NCBI RefSeq assembly: GCF_006210265.1 | Contig: NZ_VCNC01000001.1 | Location: 1,002,843-1,066,842 of the forward strand | DNA length: 64,000 bases | Direction of reading: 5' to 3' | From: Desulfovibrio sp. UCD-KL4C | GTDB taxonomy: Bacteria > Desulfobacterota > Desulfovibrionia > Desulfovibrionales > Desulfovibrionaceae | Shown here: piece by piece, positions 53,540 to 62,998 of the stretch | Layout of the letters: every line of letters begins with the position of its first letter | Position numbering within the stretch: position 1 is the stretch's first letter | Position numbers and translations under genes: made by a program | The notes under the pieces: generated by a model | The model's database searches: none | Told to the model about the DNA's origin: nothing | What the model saw: only the letters and a program-made list of their open reading frames with translations

Positions 53540-55276
53540 ATGAAAAAAAAGATTGCAAAAATAAACACTATCGGTGCTGCCGCAATTGAGAAACTTTTAA
53601 GAGATATGATCAAAGATACCGAGTGTGTCCAATGTCGTAAGGCATTAAAGGAACTCACTGATCCTATTCTTTCAGCAGTTTCAAAGATGTTTGGCGAGCA
53701 GATGAATCTTGTGGACAGACTTACTGAGATCGGTTTGGCCCTTTCAGGAGAAACACGGCTTGAGCATCTTTTGGAGATGATAGTTGATGAAGCGCGTGTT
53801 CTGACAAAAGCAGATGCGGGGACTCTTTATATTGTAAATAAAGAAACTCGAAAGCTGGAATTTTCCATTATTCAAAATGACTCAATGAATGTACGCATCG
53901 GGGGAACTAATAATAGGGAATCATCTTTGCCCCCTGTTCCTCTTTATACATCAGACAATATTCCAAACAAATCTCATGTATCTGCTTATTGTGTCCTGAC
54001 AGGTGAAACCGTCAATATTGCAGATGTTTATGAAGCTGAAGGTTTTGATTTTACCGGACCTAGAAAATATGATGAAACAACAGGTTACCGTTCAAAATCT
54101 ATGCTTGTTCTGGCTCTGAAAAATCACGAACAGGATATAATAGGTGTAATTCAGCTTCTTAATGCGCTTGATGAGAATGGAGAGATTGTCGAATTTTCGG
54201 ATGATATCGTTGATATAGTCGGTTCACTTGCTTCTCAAGCTGCGATAGCTCTGACAAATGCTCAGTTGATCCAAGGTCTTAAAGATTTACTTTATTCTGT
54301 TATCCAAAGTATAGCTGCTGCGATTGACGCCAAATCTCCTTACACCAATGGACACATTGAGCGGGTTGTGATTCTTACCATGATGATTGCTGAAGCTGTT
54401 AACAACTCATCAGAAGGTAAATATGCCGACATACAATTTTCCATTGATGAACTTGAAGAATTGAAACTTGCAGCATGGATGCACGATGTCGGCAAAATCT
54501 CTATTCCTGAGCATATTGTCGATAAATCCACTAAGCTTGAAACTATTTATGATCGGTCAGAGCTTGTTGATAATCGGTTTAGATTAATTGCTGAGATTAT
54601 TAAAAACAGGAAACTCGAAGAAATAGTAACGGTTCTGTCAGATCAGACTGATCATGAGCTAATTCATGCGATTGAAGTAAAATATGCAGTTGAACTTGAA
54701 CAGCTTGAAGACGACAGAAAATTTATTGCTTCCTGCAATATTTCTAAGGAATTTATGACTGATGAACGGATTGAAAGGGTTCTTAAAATTGCTGCGCGTA
54801 CTTATGAGAGCGGGGGCGAAACTTTTAATTGGCTAAGTGATGATGAGGTCACTAATTTGTGTATTCGCAAGGGCACGCTGACAGATTGTGAACGTAAAAT
54901 TATAGAAAGCCATGCGGCAATTACTCTTGAAATGCTTTCAAGGCTTCCGTTCCCCAAAAGACTGTCACACGTTCCGGAGTACGCCGCTGCTCATCATGAA
55001 AAACTTGACGGGTCCGGTTATCCGAAAGGTTTGACCGCAGAAGAGCTCTCATTGCAGGCACGAATCATGGCAGTAGCTGATATTTTTGAGGCTCTTACTG
55101 CTAAAGACAGGCCGTATAAAAAACCTATGAAGATTACACAGGCTATTAAAATTCTCGGTTTTATGGAGAAGGAAAACCAGATTGACCCTGATATTTGTAG
55201 ACTCTTTCTCGATACCGGTCTGTTTATGGAATACGCAAAAGCTGAGCTTGATCCTTTACAGTTTGAAGACGACTAA
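53540..55276 (+). CDS. GAF/HD-GYP c-di-GMP phosphodiesterase-type protein
   Basis: 578 residues from ATG 53540, chosen because AGGA lies 6 bases upstream. A short helix with a CVQC pair is followed by a GAF domain (about 60-245; GYRSKSMLVLALKN) and an HD-GYP domain. The HD pair is at 315-316 (MHDVGK) and the signature HHEKLDGSGYP at 485-495, so the catalytic motifs are intact. They are about 170 residues apart, over 100 more than usual, because of an insertion at about 335-445. Probable role: hydrolysis or sensing of c-di-GMP, consistent with the neighbouring exopolysaccharide genes. No membrane segment. Confidence 0.9.
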   Translation: MKKKIAKINTIGAAAIEKLLRDMIKDTECVQCRKALKELTDPILSAVSKMFGEQMNLVDRLTEIGLALSGETRLEHLLEMIVDEARVLTKADAGTLYIVNKETRKLEFSIIQNDSMNVRIGGTNNRESSLPPVPLYTSDNIPNKSHVSAYCVLTGETVNIADVYEAEGFDFTGPRKYDETTGYRSKSMLVLALKNHEQDIIGVIQLLNALDENGEIVEFSDDIVDIVGSLASQAAIALTNAQLIQGLKDLLYSVIQSIAAAIDAKSPYTNGHIERVVILTMMIAEAVNNSSEGKYADIQFSIDELEELKLAAWMHDVGKISIPEHIVDKSTKLETIYDRSELVDNRFRLIAEIIKNRKLEEIVTVLSDQTDHELIHAIEVKYAVELEQLEDDRKFIASCNISKEFMTDERIERVLKIAARTYESGGETFNWLSDDEVTNLCIRKGTLTDCERKIIESHAAITLEMLSRLPFPKRLSHVPEYAAAHHEKLDGSGYPKGLTAEELSLQARIMAVADIFEALTAKDRPYKKPMKITQAIKILGFMEKENQIDPDICRLFLDTGLFMEYAKAELDPLQFEDD

Positions 55277-55294
55277 ATTTCATCACTGATTGCT

Positions 55295-56263
55295 TTATTT
55301 CTTTGCTCGGTATTTATAAAAATCTGTCAGTTTATCCAGTGCTGCATCTGGCGTTGATGCGTAAGGGATGACTGGAAAGTTAAGTTTGTTAATCTCTTTC
55401 AAATAATCTGCGTATTGTGACTCTTTGATGTATTCAATATCAAAAATTGTTATTCCATAATCAGAAAGCTCCTTTGCTAATTTCAAACGATAGTTTTGGT
55501 CTTCTTTGCTGAAAATATTTTCCAGCAAACTTTCCAGTCCGACCATGTTTATAGTTTTGAAATATAAGTCACGATAAACAGGGGAGCAATCTGCAATGAT
55601 TCCTAGGCCGTTCTGCGGGCTGATAATAAAGTCCTTTCCAGATTTTGTGCGACAGTAATCAGCAATTCTTTTAACCAGTTTGACCATATCGTCAGCAGTA
55701 GCTTTTACATTAACGCCTTGTTCATGCCAGAACCAGTACGCATCAATAATATCTAAATAAACTCCGTCAAATCCAGCTTCTAATATGCGGTCTAAATATG
55801 GGCGAAGACCGGTTTCCCACCAATCCTCACGCCAGTAACGAACTTTGTAATTTTCAGGCCAGTCCGGATTTTCCGGACCTAGAAAATTTGGAGGATTTTC
55901 TTCCCATTCTTTTTTCCAGTAGAATCTGTATTTTTCCGCTTCTCCAATAGAGAAATAGCAGAGAACCGTCTTATCGAATTTATGCAGAATAGAAATATCG
56001 TCAGCAGTGAACTTCTTCTTGTCGGTTCCATCTGCTGAATAATCCATAACGATTAAATCATAGGGGGATTCAACCATTGCTGCAATTGATGGGGTTTGAA
56101 GCCAATACCCCCAGCTTGTTATTTCTTTTTGGGCTATATGAGTTTTTTGATGTTGTTGCATTTTGGGTTCAATCTCTGGCAGTTTTGTTGAACATGAAAA
56201 GGTAATAAAAGATATCATTAGCAACAATAAGTATTTAAATTTCAGTATGTTGGTACATTTCAT
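55295..56263 (-). CDS. GH114/TM1410-type glycoside hydrolase lipoprotein
   Basis: 322 residues. A lipoprotein signal ends at Cys24 (ITFSC). The mature domain (about 48-318) is a TIM barrel of the endo-alpha-1,4-polygalactosaminidase/TM1410 family: WGYWLQTPSI, LCYFSIGEAEKYR, GFDGVYLDIIDAYWFW (Asp candidate acid) and ISPQNGLGI. It is transcribed away from the Pel-like genes and resembles the hydrolase domain of PelA. It may trim or cleave a galactosamine-rich polymer in the periplasm or on the cell surface; function inferred. Confidence 0.82.
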   Translation of the reverse strand: MKCTNILKFKYLLLLMISFITFSCSTKLPEIEPKMQQHQKTHIAQKEITSWGYWLQTPSIAAMVESPYDLIVMDYSADGTDKKKFTADDISILHKFDKTVLCYFSIGEAEKYRFYWKKEWEENPPNFLGPENPDWPENYKVRYWREDWWETGLRPYLDRILEAGFDGVYLDIIDAYWFWHEQGVNVKATADDMVKLVKRIADYCRTKSGKDFIISPQNGLGIIADCSPVYRDLYFKTINMVGLESLLENIFSKEDQNYRLKLAKELSDYGITIFDIEYIKESQYADYLKEINKLNFPVIPYASTPDAALDKLTDFYKYRAKK

Positions 56264-56694
56264 GTTAAACCTTTAGCTAAAAGATAAAATTATAATTGGA
56301 TCTTAGATCAAAATGTAACACTTTAGTCCGTAAGTAGAAGTGAGTACTTGTTAGCACACGAATAATTTATGACGTGTTGTTCAAAGGAATGAAAATTTCT
56401 TTTCAATATTATCATAAAGGGTTAGTGTTGTTTTAATCCTATATTCATCGTTGTGTGGTTTGAGTATATACTTATTTATATGCTTGTTAAAGAAGCTTTT
56501 TGATTTGATGACTAAGCTGTACTTGTAAATGTGTGGTTAATAGATCGTAATATGCTGTTAACTCGTAACTTTATTATGTATTCAAATTTTGGGGAGTAGT
56601 TATACCTTAAATTTGTAAGTTATTTTATAACATAATTTAATCTCGTTAGAAGTTTTAAATACTTAACATTTGATATGGAGTTAGGAGGGGTAAA
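56264..56694. other. 431-base divergent region before the Pel-like genes
   Basis: An AT-rich gap that must hold the promoters of the GH114 lipoprotein gene and the pelC-like gene. No sigma-54 or sigma-28 match and no GEMM-type riboswitch is visible. An excellent ribosome site (AGGAGGGG) stands just before the pelC-like GTG. Confidence 0.6.
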
Positions 56695-57255
56695 GTGAAA
56701 AAAAGTTTATTTCCAGTGTTTTTTTTGATCATGATTCTTGCCGGATGTTCTGGGGCATATATGAAAGGGTATGTCCAGCCTCAAGGTATTGCAAGTGAAG
56801 CCCGCCATGCAGCAGTACTCCCTTTGGTTAATTTAACAAATACTCCTAATGCCGGGCGTATGGTCGGCGATCTGCTTTCTACAGAGCTTTATTCTTCCAC
56901 TAAATTCCAATTGATGGAGTCTACAGAAATGCTCAAACGAGTTAAGGGAGATAGTGATGACCTTGAATTCGTTATAGAAGATGCTGTGGCCCAAAAACTA
57001 GGAACCAGTCTCGGCGTTGATACTATTATTTATGGATCTGTATCTGAATATCAGTACAAGCGCGGTGTAAATCAAAGCCCTACTGTCGGAATTAATTTGA
57101 GAATGATTGATGTTTCTTCTGGAAAAGTTCTGTGGGCTTCATCTGTATCTAAGAGTGGAGGTTGCTTTTTCGGATGCACAGAATCTTTAAACAGCGTTGC
57201 TCAGGAAGCTCTGACAGAAATGGTAGCTTCAATGGCTGCTGTTTCTGCACAGTAG
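56695..57255 (+). CDS. pelC: PelC-like outer-membrane lipoprotein
   Basis: 186 residues from GTG 56695 behind AGGAGGGG. A lipoprotein signal ends at Cys18 (ILAGC). The mature part shows AAVLPLVNLTNTPNAGRMVGDLLSTEL, close to the PelC pattern, and an ILWAS-like VLWASSVSKSG strand; it belongs to the wider CsgG/DUF799-type fold. PelC forms a ring on the periplasmic face of the outer membrane that funnels Pel polysaccharide to PelB. It is the first gene of the cluster, whereas pelA usually comes first elsewhere. Confidence 0.8.
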   Translation: MKKSLFPVFFLIMILAGCSGAYMKGYVQPQGIASEARHAAVLPLVNLTNTPNAGRMVGDLLSTELYSSTKFQLMESTEMLKRVKGDSDDLEFVIEDAVAQKLGTSLGVDTIIYGSVSEYQYKRGVNQSPTVGINLRMIDVSSGKVLWASSVSKSGGCFFGCTESLNSVAQEALTEMVASMAAVSAQ

Positions 57256-57263
57256 TTTTTGCA

Positions 57264-58094
57264 GTGGCTCTAATTTCATTTTCTTTGTTCGGCAGTACTT
57301 TTGCGTTTGGAAAAAACAAAAATAAAGTGTCGACATGGTGCTGTTATTACGGACAGCAGGATAAGGCAGAAGATTTAATCCGGTTTGATCTTGCTGTTCT
57401 AGCTGTTGACGGCCAAAATCCGGCTCCACTTCGTAAACACGGAGTTAAATGTCTTGTTTATGTAAGTCTTGGTGAAGTTCATGCAGACAGTCCTTATTAT
57501 GCTCAGGCCGAGAAACTCGGACTGCTTGTCAGGTATAATGAGAACTGGGATTCATGGGTTGTTGATATCCGCCGTTCGGAGTGGAAAAAGATGCTTTTTG
57601 AACAGATAATTCCCGATGCGCTTAAGGCGGGATATGATGGTCTCTTTTTCGATACTTTGGATTCTCCGATTGATATGCAAAGACATGATCCTGACACATA
57701 TAAAGGAACTGAGCGAAGTTCTGTGGAATTAATTAAAGACATTCGGAAACATTACCCAAAGTTGATTCTCTGCCAAAATCGCGGATTCGAAATTATTCAA
57801 AGAACCGCACCTTATGTTGATTATTTATTAATCGAAGGTCTTAGCAGCTCTATGGATATTGCTACTGGAACCAGAAGTGATGTCTCTGCTATGGATCGCG
57901 AATTTCTAATTACCAAAGCAGACTCAGCTATTAAAAGTAATCGTAATCTTGTGGTTCTGAGTTTGGATTATGTTCCGTTTAATGATTCGCGAACGATTGA
58001 TAGCGTTTATGAATTTTCACGCAAACAGGGGTTTGTTCCTTATGTTAGTACGCCAGAACTTCATCAGGTTAATACCTATGCGCCTACTCCTTAG
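57264..58094 (+). CDS. GH114-type hydrolase, N-terminal half of a split PelA
   Basis: 276 residues from GTG 57264, 8 bases after the pelC stop. In-frame starts at 57162 (TTG) and 57174 (ATG) would overlap pelC by over 80 bases and give a long pre-signal stretch, yet the GTG start leaves a short signal with no basic residues, so the start is uncertain. The TIM-barrel domain (about 25-270) carries candidate acids D130 (FFDTLDS) and E191 (LIEGLS). In P. aeruginosa this is the N-terminal endo-hydrolase domain of PelA. Here it is a separate gene overlapping the next by 17 bases. Confidence 0.78.
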   Translation: MALISFSLFGSTFAFGKNKNKVSTWCCYYGQQDKAEDLIRFDLAVLAVDGQNPAPLRKHGVKCLVYVSLGEVHADSPYYAQAEKLGLLVRYNENWDSWVVDIRRSEWKKMLFEQIIPDALKAGYDGLFFDTLDSPIDMQRHDPDTYKGTERSSVELIKDIRKHYPKLILCQNRGFEIIQRTAPYVDYLLIEGLSSSMDIATGTRSDVSAMDREFLITKADSAIKSNRNLVVLSLDYVPFNDSRTIDSVYEFSRKQGFVPYVSTPELHQVNTYAPTP

Positions 58095-60162
58095 TTTTGT
58101 TATTTTTGTTCTCTCTTTTTCTTCCGCAGTTCAAGTGAGCTACGCAGCGCAGCTAAAGCGTAAAGTTTTAGTTTTGTATAATAGTGCTGAAAAGCAGGAC
58201 GCAACGGAAAACCTTTTTGTTGAAGGGTTTGCTATGCCGCTTAACTATCTGGGAATTTTATACAATACCCGCGATGTAAATAAGCGTCCGCTTCCTAGCG
58301 CTAAGGAAATGGAGCAATATTTAGGTGTTTTTACAACTTTTGCTGACGACTTGATGGAGAAGCCGGAAGATTACTTGAACTGGTTGATTAAGCAGCAAAA
58401 GAACGGGCGTAAAGTTCTTATTGCAGGCAGTCTTGGTGCAGCGCGTAATCTTAACGATGAAAATGTTGAACCTGCTTTAATAAAAAAAGTTTATTCTAAT
58501 TTAGGTTTTTCATGGCAAGGCAATGCTACCAATGAGCGCATCCGTCTTACATATGATTCTATTGATCAGAGTAAGATGAATTTTGAGCGAGAGCTCACTC
58601 TTTTTCCAGTCAGATATATTCATATTGTTCCTGTTGATGCCGACGCAAGATCGTGGGTGACCGTAAAAATTAAGAATAAACCTGATTCTGACGGAAGTGT
58701 TGTGGGCGTAAGCTCACGCGGAGGGTTTGTTCTGGATGGATACATGCGTTGGCAGGACCCTGTAACATTTCTCGAGCAGTGGTATCTTAATCCTTTCGAC
58801 TTTTTACAGCAATCTTTGAATTTAGATGGGGTTCCTGCTCTCACCCCGACAACGCTTAATGGTTTAAGAGTAGCTTTTGCTCATATTGATGGTGACGGTT
58901 TCGCAGGCTATACTGAAATAGATAAAAATAAGAATTGCGCTGAAATTTTAATGGAACGTATTTTTGGTCGTTATGATTTTCCAAATTCTGCATCTGTAAT
59001 TGCAGGAGAAATTGATCCTGATGTAAAGGGGAGTCCTGCGAACGTTCTTCTTGCACAAACTCTGTTCGAAATGAAAAATATCGAACCAGCGTCACATTCG
59101 TACACTCATCCTTTTGCATGGAATAAAAAACTTAGAGAATCACCTGAGTATCAAGAAGAATTTGTTGTCGGTCAGTACGAAAAAACTGGTTATAAGTTTA
59201 ATGCTACATATGAAATTGTTGATTCATGCAAATACATTTCTACAGATTTAACGCCGCCTAATCATCCGTGCAAAGTCCTTTTTTGGTCAGGGATGTGCGA
59301 TCCAAACGGGAATCAAGCTGAAATAGCCGAGAAGGCCGGACTGCTTAATTTAAATGGTGGTGATACTATTTTTGATGCCAGTCACAACTCATATTTTGGA
59401 GTTTCTCCGCTTTATAAGCCTCTTGGTGAACAAAGTCAGATTTATACCGGGCAGGCAAATGAAAATATCCTGACTAATCTATGGGCCGGACCTTATTTTG
59501 GATTTCGCAATATAGTGGAAACCATGAAGAGGACAGGCTCACCTCGTCGTGTGATGCCTGTTGATATTTATTATCATTTTTATAGCGGTGAAAAGTTTGC
59601 TTCTCTTAAAGCGTTGGAAGACGTTTATGATTGGGTTGTCTCGCAGGATTTCGCCAAGGTTTACGCCTCTGCCTACATTAAAATGGTTAATGGATATTTA
59701 TCCGGCAAAATAGACATTATCGATGCAGATCATTTTGTTATATCAGATTATAATGATTGTCTTTCATTGCGGCTGGACGGTGTGGATAAGGTGCCTGATC
59801 TGGCAAAATGCAAAAATATTATAGGTTATGACACTGAACCGGAAGGCGTTTTTGTACACTTAAATCCAGGGGCAGAGAAGGCAGAACTTGTCCTGTCTTC
59901 CAACATTAAAGTGAACGAAGGCTTTGCGTATATTAAAAGTGGCTCAGGCTGGATAAAAGATTTTCAACATATTGAGCGTGGTGCGCGGTTTATTTTTGAA
60001 TGTTTCAACAAAGGAAAGATTGTTGTTGCCGGTTTGAAACCTAACCGGAAGTTTAAAATTGTCGGGAATAAATTTTCAGCATTAGAAGTGACAGCTAACA
60101 ACAATGGTGAGATTATTATACAGAATGTAACATCTGGACCGTTGGAGATTTCGCTGATTTGA
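58078..60162 (+). CDS. pelA: PelA-like polysaccharide deacetylase
   Basis: 694 residues from ATG 58078, where a normal signal peptide begins (MRLLLSFVIFVLSFSSAVQVSYAA, cleavage near 24). A Rossmann-like region (about 28-250) precedes the deacetylase domain, whose metal ligands are D271/D273 (HIDGDGF) and H340, H344 (SHSYTHP). This spacing closely follows the D...HxxxH site of PelA. A beta-rich C-terminal domain spans about 590-694. It would deacetylate the exported galactosamine polymer in the periplasm. The start lies inside the end of the hydrolase gene, so the two are coupled and together match full-length PelA. Confidence 0.85.
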   Translation: MRLLLSFVIFVLSFSSAVQVSYAAQLKRKVLVLYNSAEKQDATENLFVEGFAMPLNYLGILYNTRDVNKRPLPSAKEMEQYLGVFTTFADDLMEKPEDYLNWLIKQQKNGRKVLIAGSLGAARNLNDENVEPALIKKVYSNLGFSWQGNATNERIRLTYDSIDQSKMNFERELTLFPVRYIHIVPVDADARSWVTVKIKNKPDSDGSVVGVSSRGGFVLDGYMRWQDPVTFLEQWYLNPFDFLQQSLNLDGVPALTPTTLNGLRVAFAHIDGDGFAGYTEIDKNKNCAEILMERIFGRYDFPNSASVIAGEIDPDVKGSPANVLLAQTLFEMKNIEPASHSYTHPFAWNKKLRESPEYQEEFVVGQYEKTGYKFNATYEIVDSCKYISTDLTPPNHPCKVLFWSGMCDPNGNQAEIAEKAGLLNLNGGDTIFDASHNSYFGVSPLYKPLGEQSQIYTGQANENILTNLWAGPYFGFRNIVETMKRTGSPRRVMPVDIYYHFYSGEKFASLKALEDVYDWVVSQDFAKVYASAYIKMVNGYLSGKIDIIDADHFVISDYNDCLSLRLDGVDKVPDLAKCKNIIGYDTEPEGVFVHLNPGAEKAELVLSSNIKVNEGFAYIKSGSGWIKDFQHIERGARFIFECFNKGKIVVAGLKPNRKFKIVGNKFSALEVTANNNGEIIIQNVTSGPLEISLI

Positions 60163-62969
60163 ACATCAAGTTATGGCGGATATTTTTATTTGTGCTCGTA
60201 TTTTTCGGAGCCACCTATCTTATCTATCCTTTTCCGAGAGATATGGTTCCGCTGTATCTTAAAAATGGTGAGATTGCGAAGGCTACTGATATAATCTCGG
60301 CACTTCTGGATAAAAATCCTGACGATCTACAACTTCTTGATATGGGAGCAGATGTATATCTTCTGCGCGGTATGCCAGATAAAGCTATCGCCAGTTTGAA
60401 GCGTATTCTTGATTCTGAACCTGAAGATGTAGCTATCCTTGAAAAGCTTGTTAAGTGTTACGAGTGGAATGTTATGCCCAGTGAAGCATTACAAACATGG
60501 GAACGCATTGCACAGTTAAGCCCTAAATGGGAAAAGCCGTTAAAAAAAATGGTTATGTATTATCGTTTTTACAACATGGTTCATAATGAAGTTTCAGCTA
60601 TAATAAAGCTTAATGATTTGCAGGCCACTAAAGAAATTACAGATGCGTTTAGTAAAGGGATAAATCTTGATGTGGCTCGTCTTTCTAAATCCTATGACAT
60701 GCAAAATAAAGATCCGTATCTGGATTATATCATCAGGCGTATTTATATTGTGGGAGAGCTGTTTAAAATAGATTTAGTTGAGAATAAGAAAATTAATTAT
60801 TTGCAATTTATTACTTATGTCCTCGAATATTATGTTCAAGTTGATCGTATTGAAGGTGCTTTAAACTTTGCAGCTTATATGGATAAAGCAATTGACAAGG
60901 GCATTAAAAGTCGCATTCAGCTTGTGAAAATCCTTGGGTGGTCGCAGCAAAATGCTGCCGCTTTAGAGCTGGCAGAGCAACTTTATAAACTTAAACCTGA
61001 TAATATTGAGCTGCTAAATGAAATGGCATGGCTCGCTCAGAGTTTAAGGAGAAATGATCTGGCTGAAGTAGTATTGAAACAGTTAGTTCGCCTTGAACCT
61101 GACAATACCAAACACCGCGAAGACCTCGGGAATATGTATTTTAATGAGGGCAAATTCGATCAGGCTGTTACTGTGTTTAGAGAGTTGGCTCAAAAATTCA
61201 GCAATTTGCTAAAGTATGCTCACAATATGTTAAGGGCTGCTTTATATAGTTCTGATCCGCAGCTTATGGCAGAAGTTGTAGCGGAAACAGGTCATCTTGA
61301 TATTGCTGATCCTGATTATCAGAGAACTAAAGCTGAACTTTTCCTCGCTCTTAATCGGCCGCGTGATGCTTATCCCATATTGAGGTCCGTAGCTGAAGGG
61401 GGGGACGGAACAATTAATGATTATGTCAGACTTCTGGACGCCGCCGGAGCAACTGGAGATGCCAAGCTTGTTGCCGAAACTGTCGACCTTGCTTTGCGCT
61501 TTGAACCGGATGACAGTTCTCTCATGCGGCAGGGGGCTGAAGCATGGTTAAATGCTGGTAATCCCGAAAAATCTTATCAGTTGTATCGTAAGTTGGTAAG
61601 CAAAGAAGGGCTGGAAAAAGATGTTATCGAAATGTTGCTGGCCGTATCTGAAACTCAAAGTCTTAAAACTGCAAAAAATGCCGCGGAATATGCAGTTAAA
61701 GTTCTGCCTGATAATTTGAAAGTACTGTCTCAAGCCGGAGAAATAATGCTTTGGCTTAACTCACCAGTTGATGGTTATCCTTATTTCAAGAAAGTAGCTG
61801 TTTTAACAGGTGGTGATAAAGACGCTGTTATGAAGCTTATGCAGGTTGCTTCTTATACAACCAATCGTAAAATTTTTAGAGATGCAGCTACGGTTGCAGT
61901 TAAATTAAGACCCTATGATGAACAGGTTGCAATGCTTGCTGCTGGCGTATGGGCTGCTGCCGGAGATACGAATAAGGCTACACACCTAATTAGCCGCTTT
62001 GCAGATAGAAAGGGTGAAACATATGAAATGCTTGTGCAGTGGGCAGAGTTTGCAGACACTTCAGGGCTTACTGAAGAAGCGTATAGACTCTATGATCAAA
62101 TTCATTCATTGAATTCAAAAGATAAAAAAGTACGCGCGAATTTAGCAAGACTTGCAGGGTGGACAAATCGTCCTAAGGTGTCAGCTAAACTTTTTGGTGA
62201 AATGTCTGATGAACAACCGCGCAGTCTCTCTTTGGCAATGCAGGCGGCAAAAGGGTATTCTGACGCAGCTGAATATGCCAAAGCTGTGAGATATTATGAA
62301 AGAGCTTTGTCACTTAAGAGTGGCGATTCTGATTTGAAGTTGGAACTTGCGCGTAACTACGGCTTTGCAGGGATGAACAGTAAGCGGATTATTTTGCTGC
62401 AAGAACTTAATGCGCAGGGAGTACTTCCGCAGGCTGAAAAAATAGAACTGGCCAGAGCTTATCTTGAAGAAAAAAATGCGCAGAAAGCTCTTGAGATTTT
62501 GGAGCCGTATGCAAGCTTAAAGACTCTTCCGAGGTTTGAAGGTTTCTTACTTGCTTCTGCTTACGATCTGGCTGGACGCAGGGAGGATGCTTCTGAAATC
62601 TATAAAAGGCTCGGCCGTGAGCATGGTAATGATGAGGTCTTCATGGCTCGCCTTGGAGCTGAGGCCCTTTTTAATAATCATGCTGATGAGGCTTTTTCGT
62701 TGTTTAAATTCGCCCTTAAGCAGGATATAAATAATCAGACTGCTCTAAAGGGAATTGCTATGATTTATGCTCAGCGAAATGAGTATAAGAAAGCTATAGC
62801 TAAATTCAGAGCATATAACAGAGTTGTTCCCGATGATGTAGATGCCAGATTCCAGCTCGGAGAAATTTATATGCAGACAGGGCGTGAAGGTGAAGCTTTA
62901 AGAGAGTTTAAAACGGCAAAGAGAATTTTGAAGCGGCATGGCATTAATGAGAAATCTCTTTTCGACTAA
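60159..62969 (+). CDS. Membrane-anchored TPR protein, PelB-like periplasmic part
   Basis: 936 residues from TTG 60159, overlapping the pelA stop (TTGA). One membrane anchor (about 4-24; LWRIFLFVLVFFGATYLIYPF) is followed by tandem TPR/helical repeats to the end. P. aeruginosa PelB (about 1190 residues) has the same N-terminal anchor and TPR scaffold, which binds PelA, then a C-terminal beta-barrel. No barrel is visible here; it may be encoded by the next gene. The anchor requires the TTG start, whose ribosome site (GGAG) is 12 bases away. No recognisable catalytic domain. Confidence 0.75.
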   Translation: MNIKLWRIFLFVLVFFGATYLIYPFPRDMVPLYLKNGEIAKATDIISALLDKNPDDLQLLDMGADVYLLRGMPDKAIASLKRILDSEPEDVAILEKLVKCYEWNVMPSEALQTWERIAQLSPKWEKPLKKMVMYYRFYNMVHNEVSAIIKLNDLQATKEITDAFSKGINLDVARLSKSYDMQNKDPYLDYIIRRIYIVGELFKIDLVENKKINYLQFITYVLEYYVQVDRIEGALNFAAYMDKAIDKGIKSRIQLVKILGWSQQNAAALELAEQLYKLKPDNIELLNEMAWLAQSLRRNDLAEVVLKQLVRLEPDNTKHREDLGNMYFNEGKFDQAVTVFRELAQKFSNLLKYAHNMLRAALYSSDPQLMAEVVAETGHLDIADPDYQRTKAELFLALNRPRDAYPILRSVAEGGDGTINDYVRLLDAAGATGDAKLVAETVDLALRFEPDDSSLMRQGAEAWLNAGNPEKSYQLYRKLVSKEGLEKDVIEMLLAVSETQSLKTAKNAAEYAVKVLPDNLKVLSQAGEIMLWLNSPVDGYPYFKKVAVLTGGDKDAVMKLMQVASYTTNRKIFRDAATVAVKLRPYDEQVAMLAAGVWAAAGDTNKATHLISRFADRKGETYEMLVQWAEFADTSGLTEEAYRLYDQIHSLNSKDKKVRANLARLAGWTNRPKVSAKLFGEMSDEQPRSLSLAMQAAKGYSDAAEYAKAVRYYERALSLKSGDSDLKLELARNYGFAGMNSKRIILLQELNAQGVLPQAEKIELARAYLEEKNAQKALEILEPYASLKTLPRFEGFLLASAYDLAGRREDASEIYKRLGREHGNDEVFMARLGAEALFNNHADEAFSLFKFALKQDINNQTALKGIAMIYAQRNEYKKAIAKFRAYNRVVPDDVDARFQLGEIYMQTGREGEALREFKTAKRILKRHGINEKSLFD

Positions 62970-62998
62970 GCGAAACAGGGCCTCGGCAAGGAAAAATT

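Noticed and set aside
56264-56694. A c-di-GMP riboswitch before the Pel-like genes
   Set aside because: No GEMM-type core or receptor helices can be found in the region; the same search before the HD-GYP gene was also negative.
57162-57263. Extended N-terminus of the PelA-type hydrolase from TTG 57162 or ATG 57174
   Set aside because: It overlaps pelC by more than 80 bases and places a long polar stretch with several cysteines before the signal sequence. Kept only as an alternative start.
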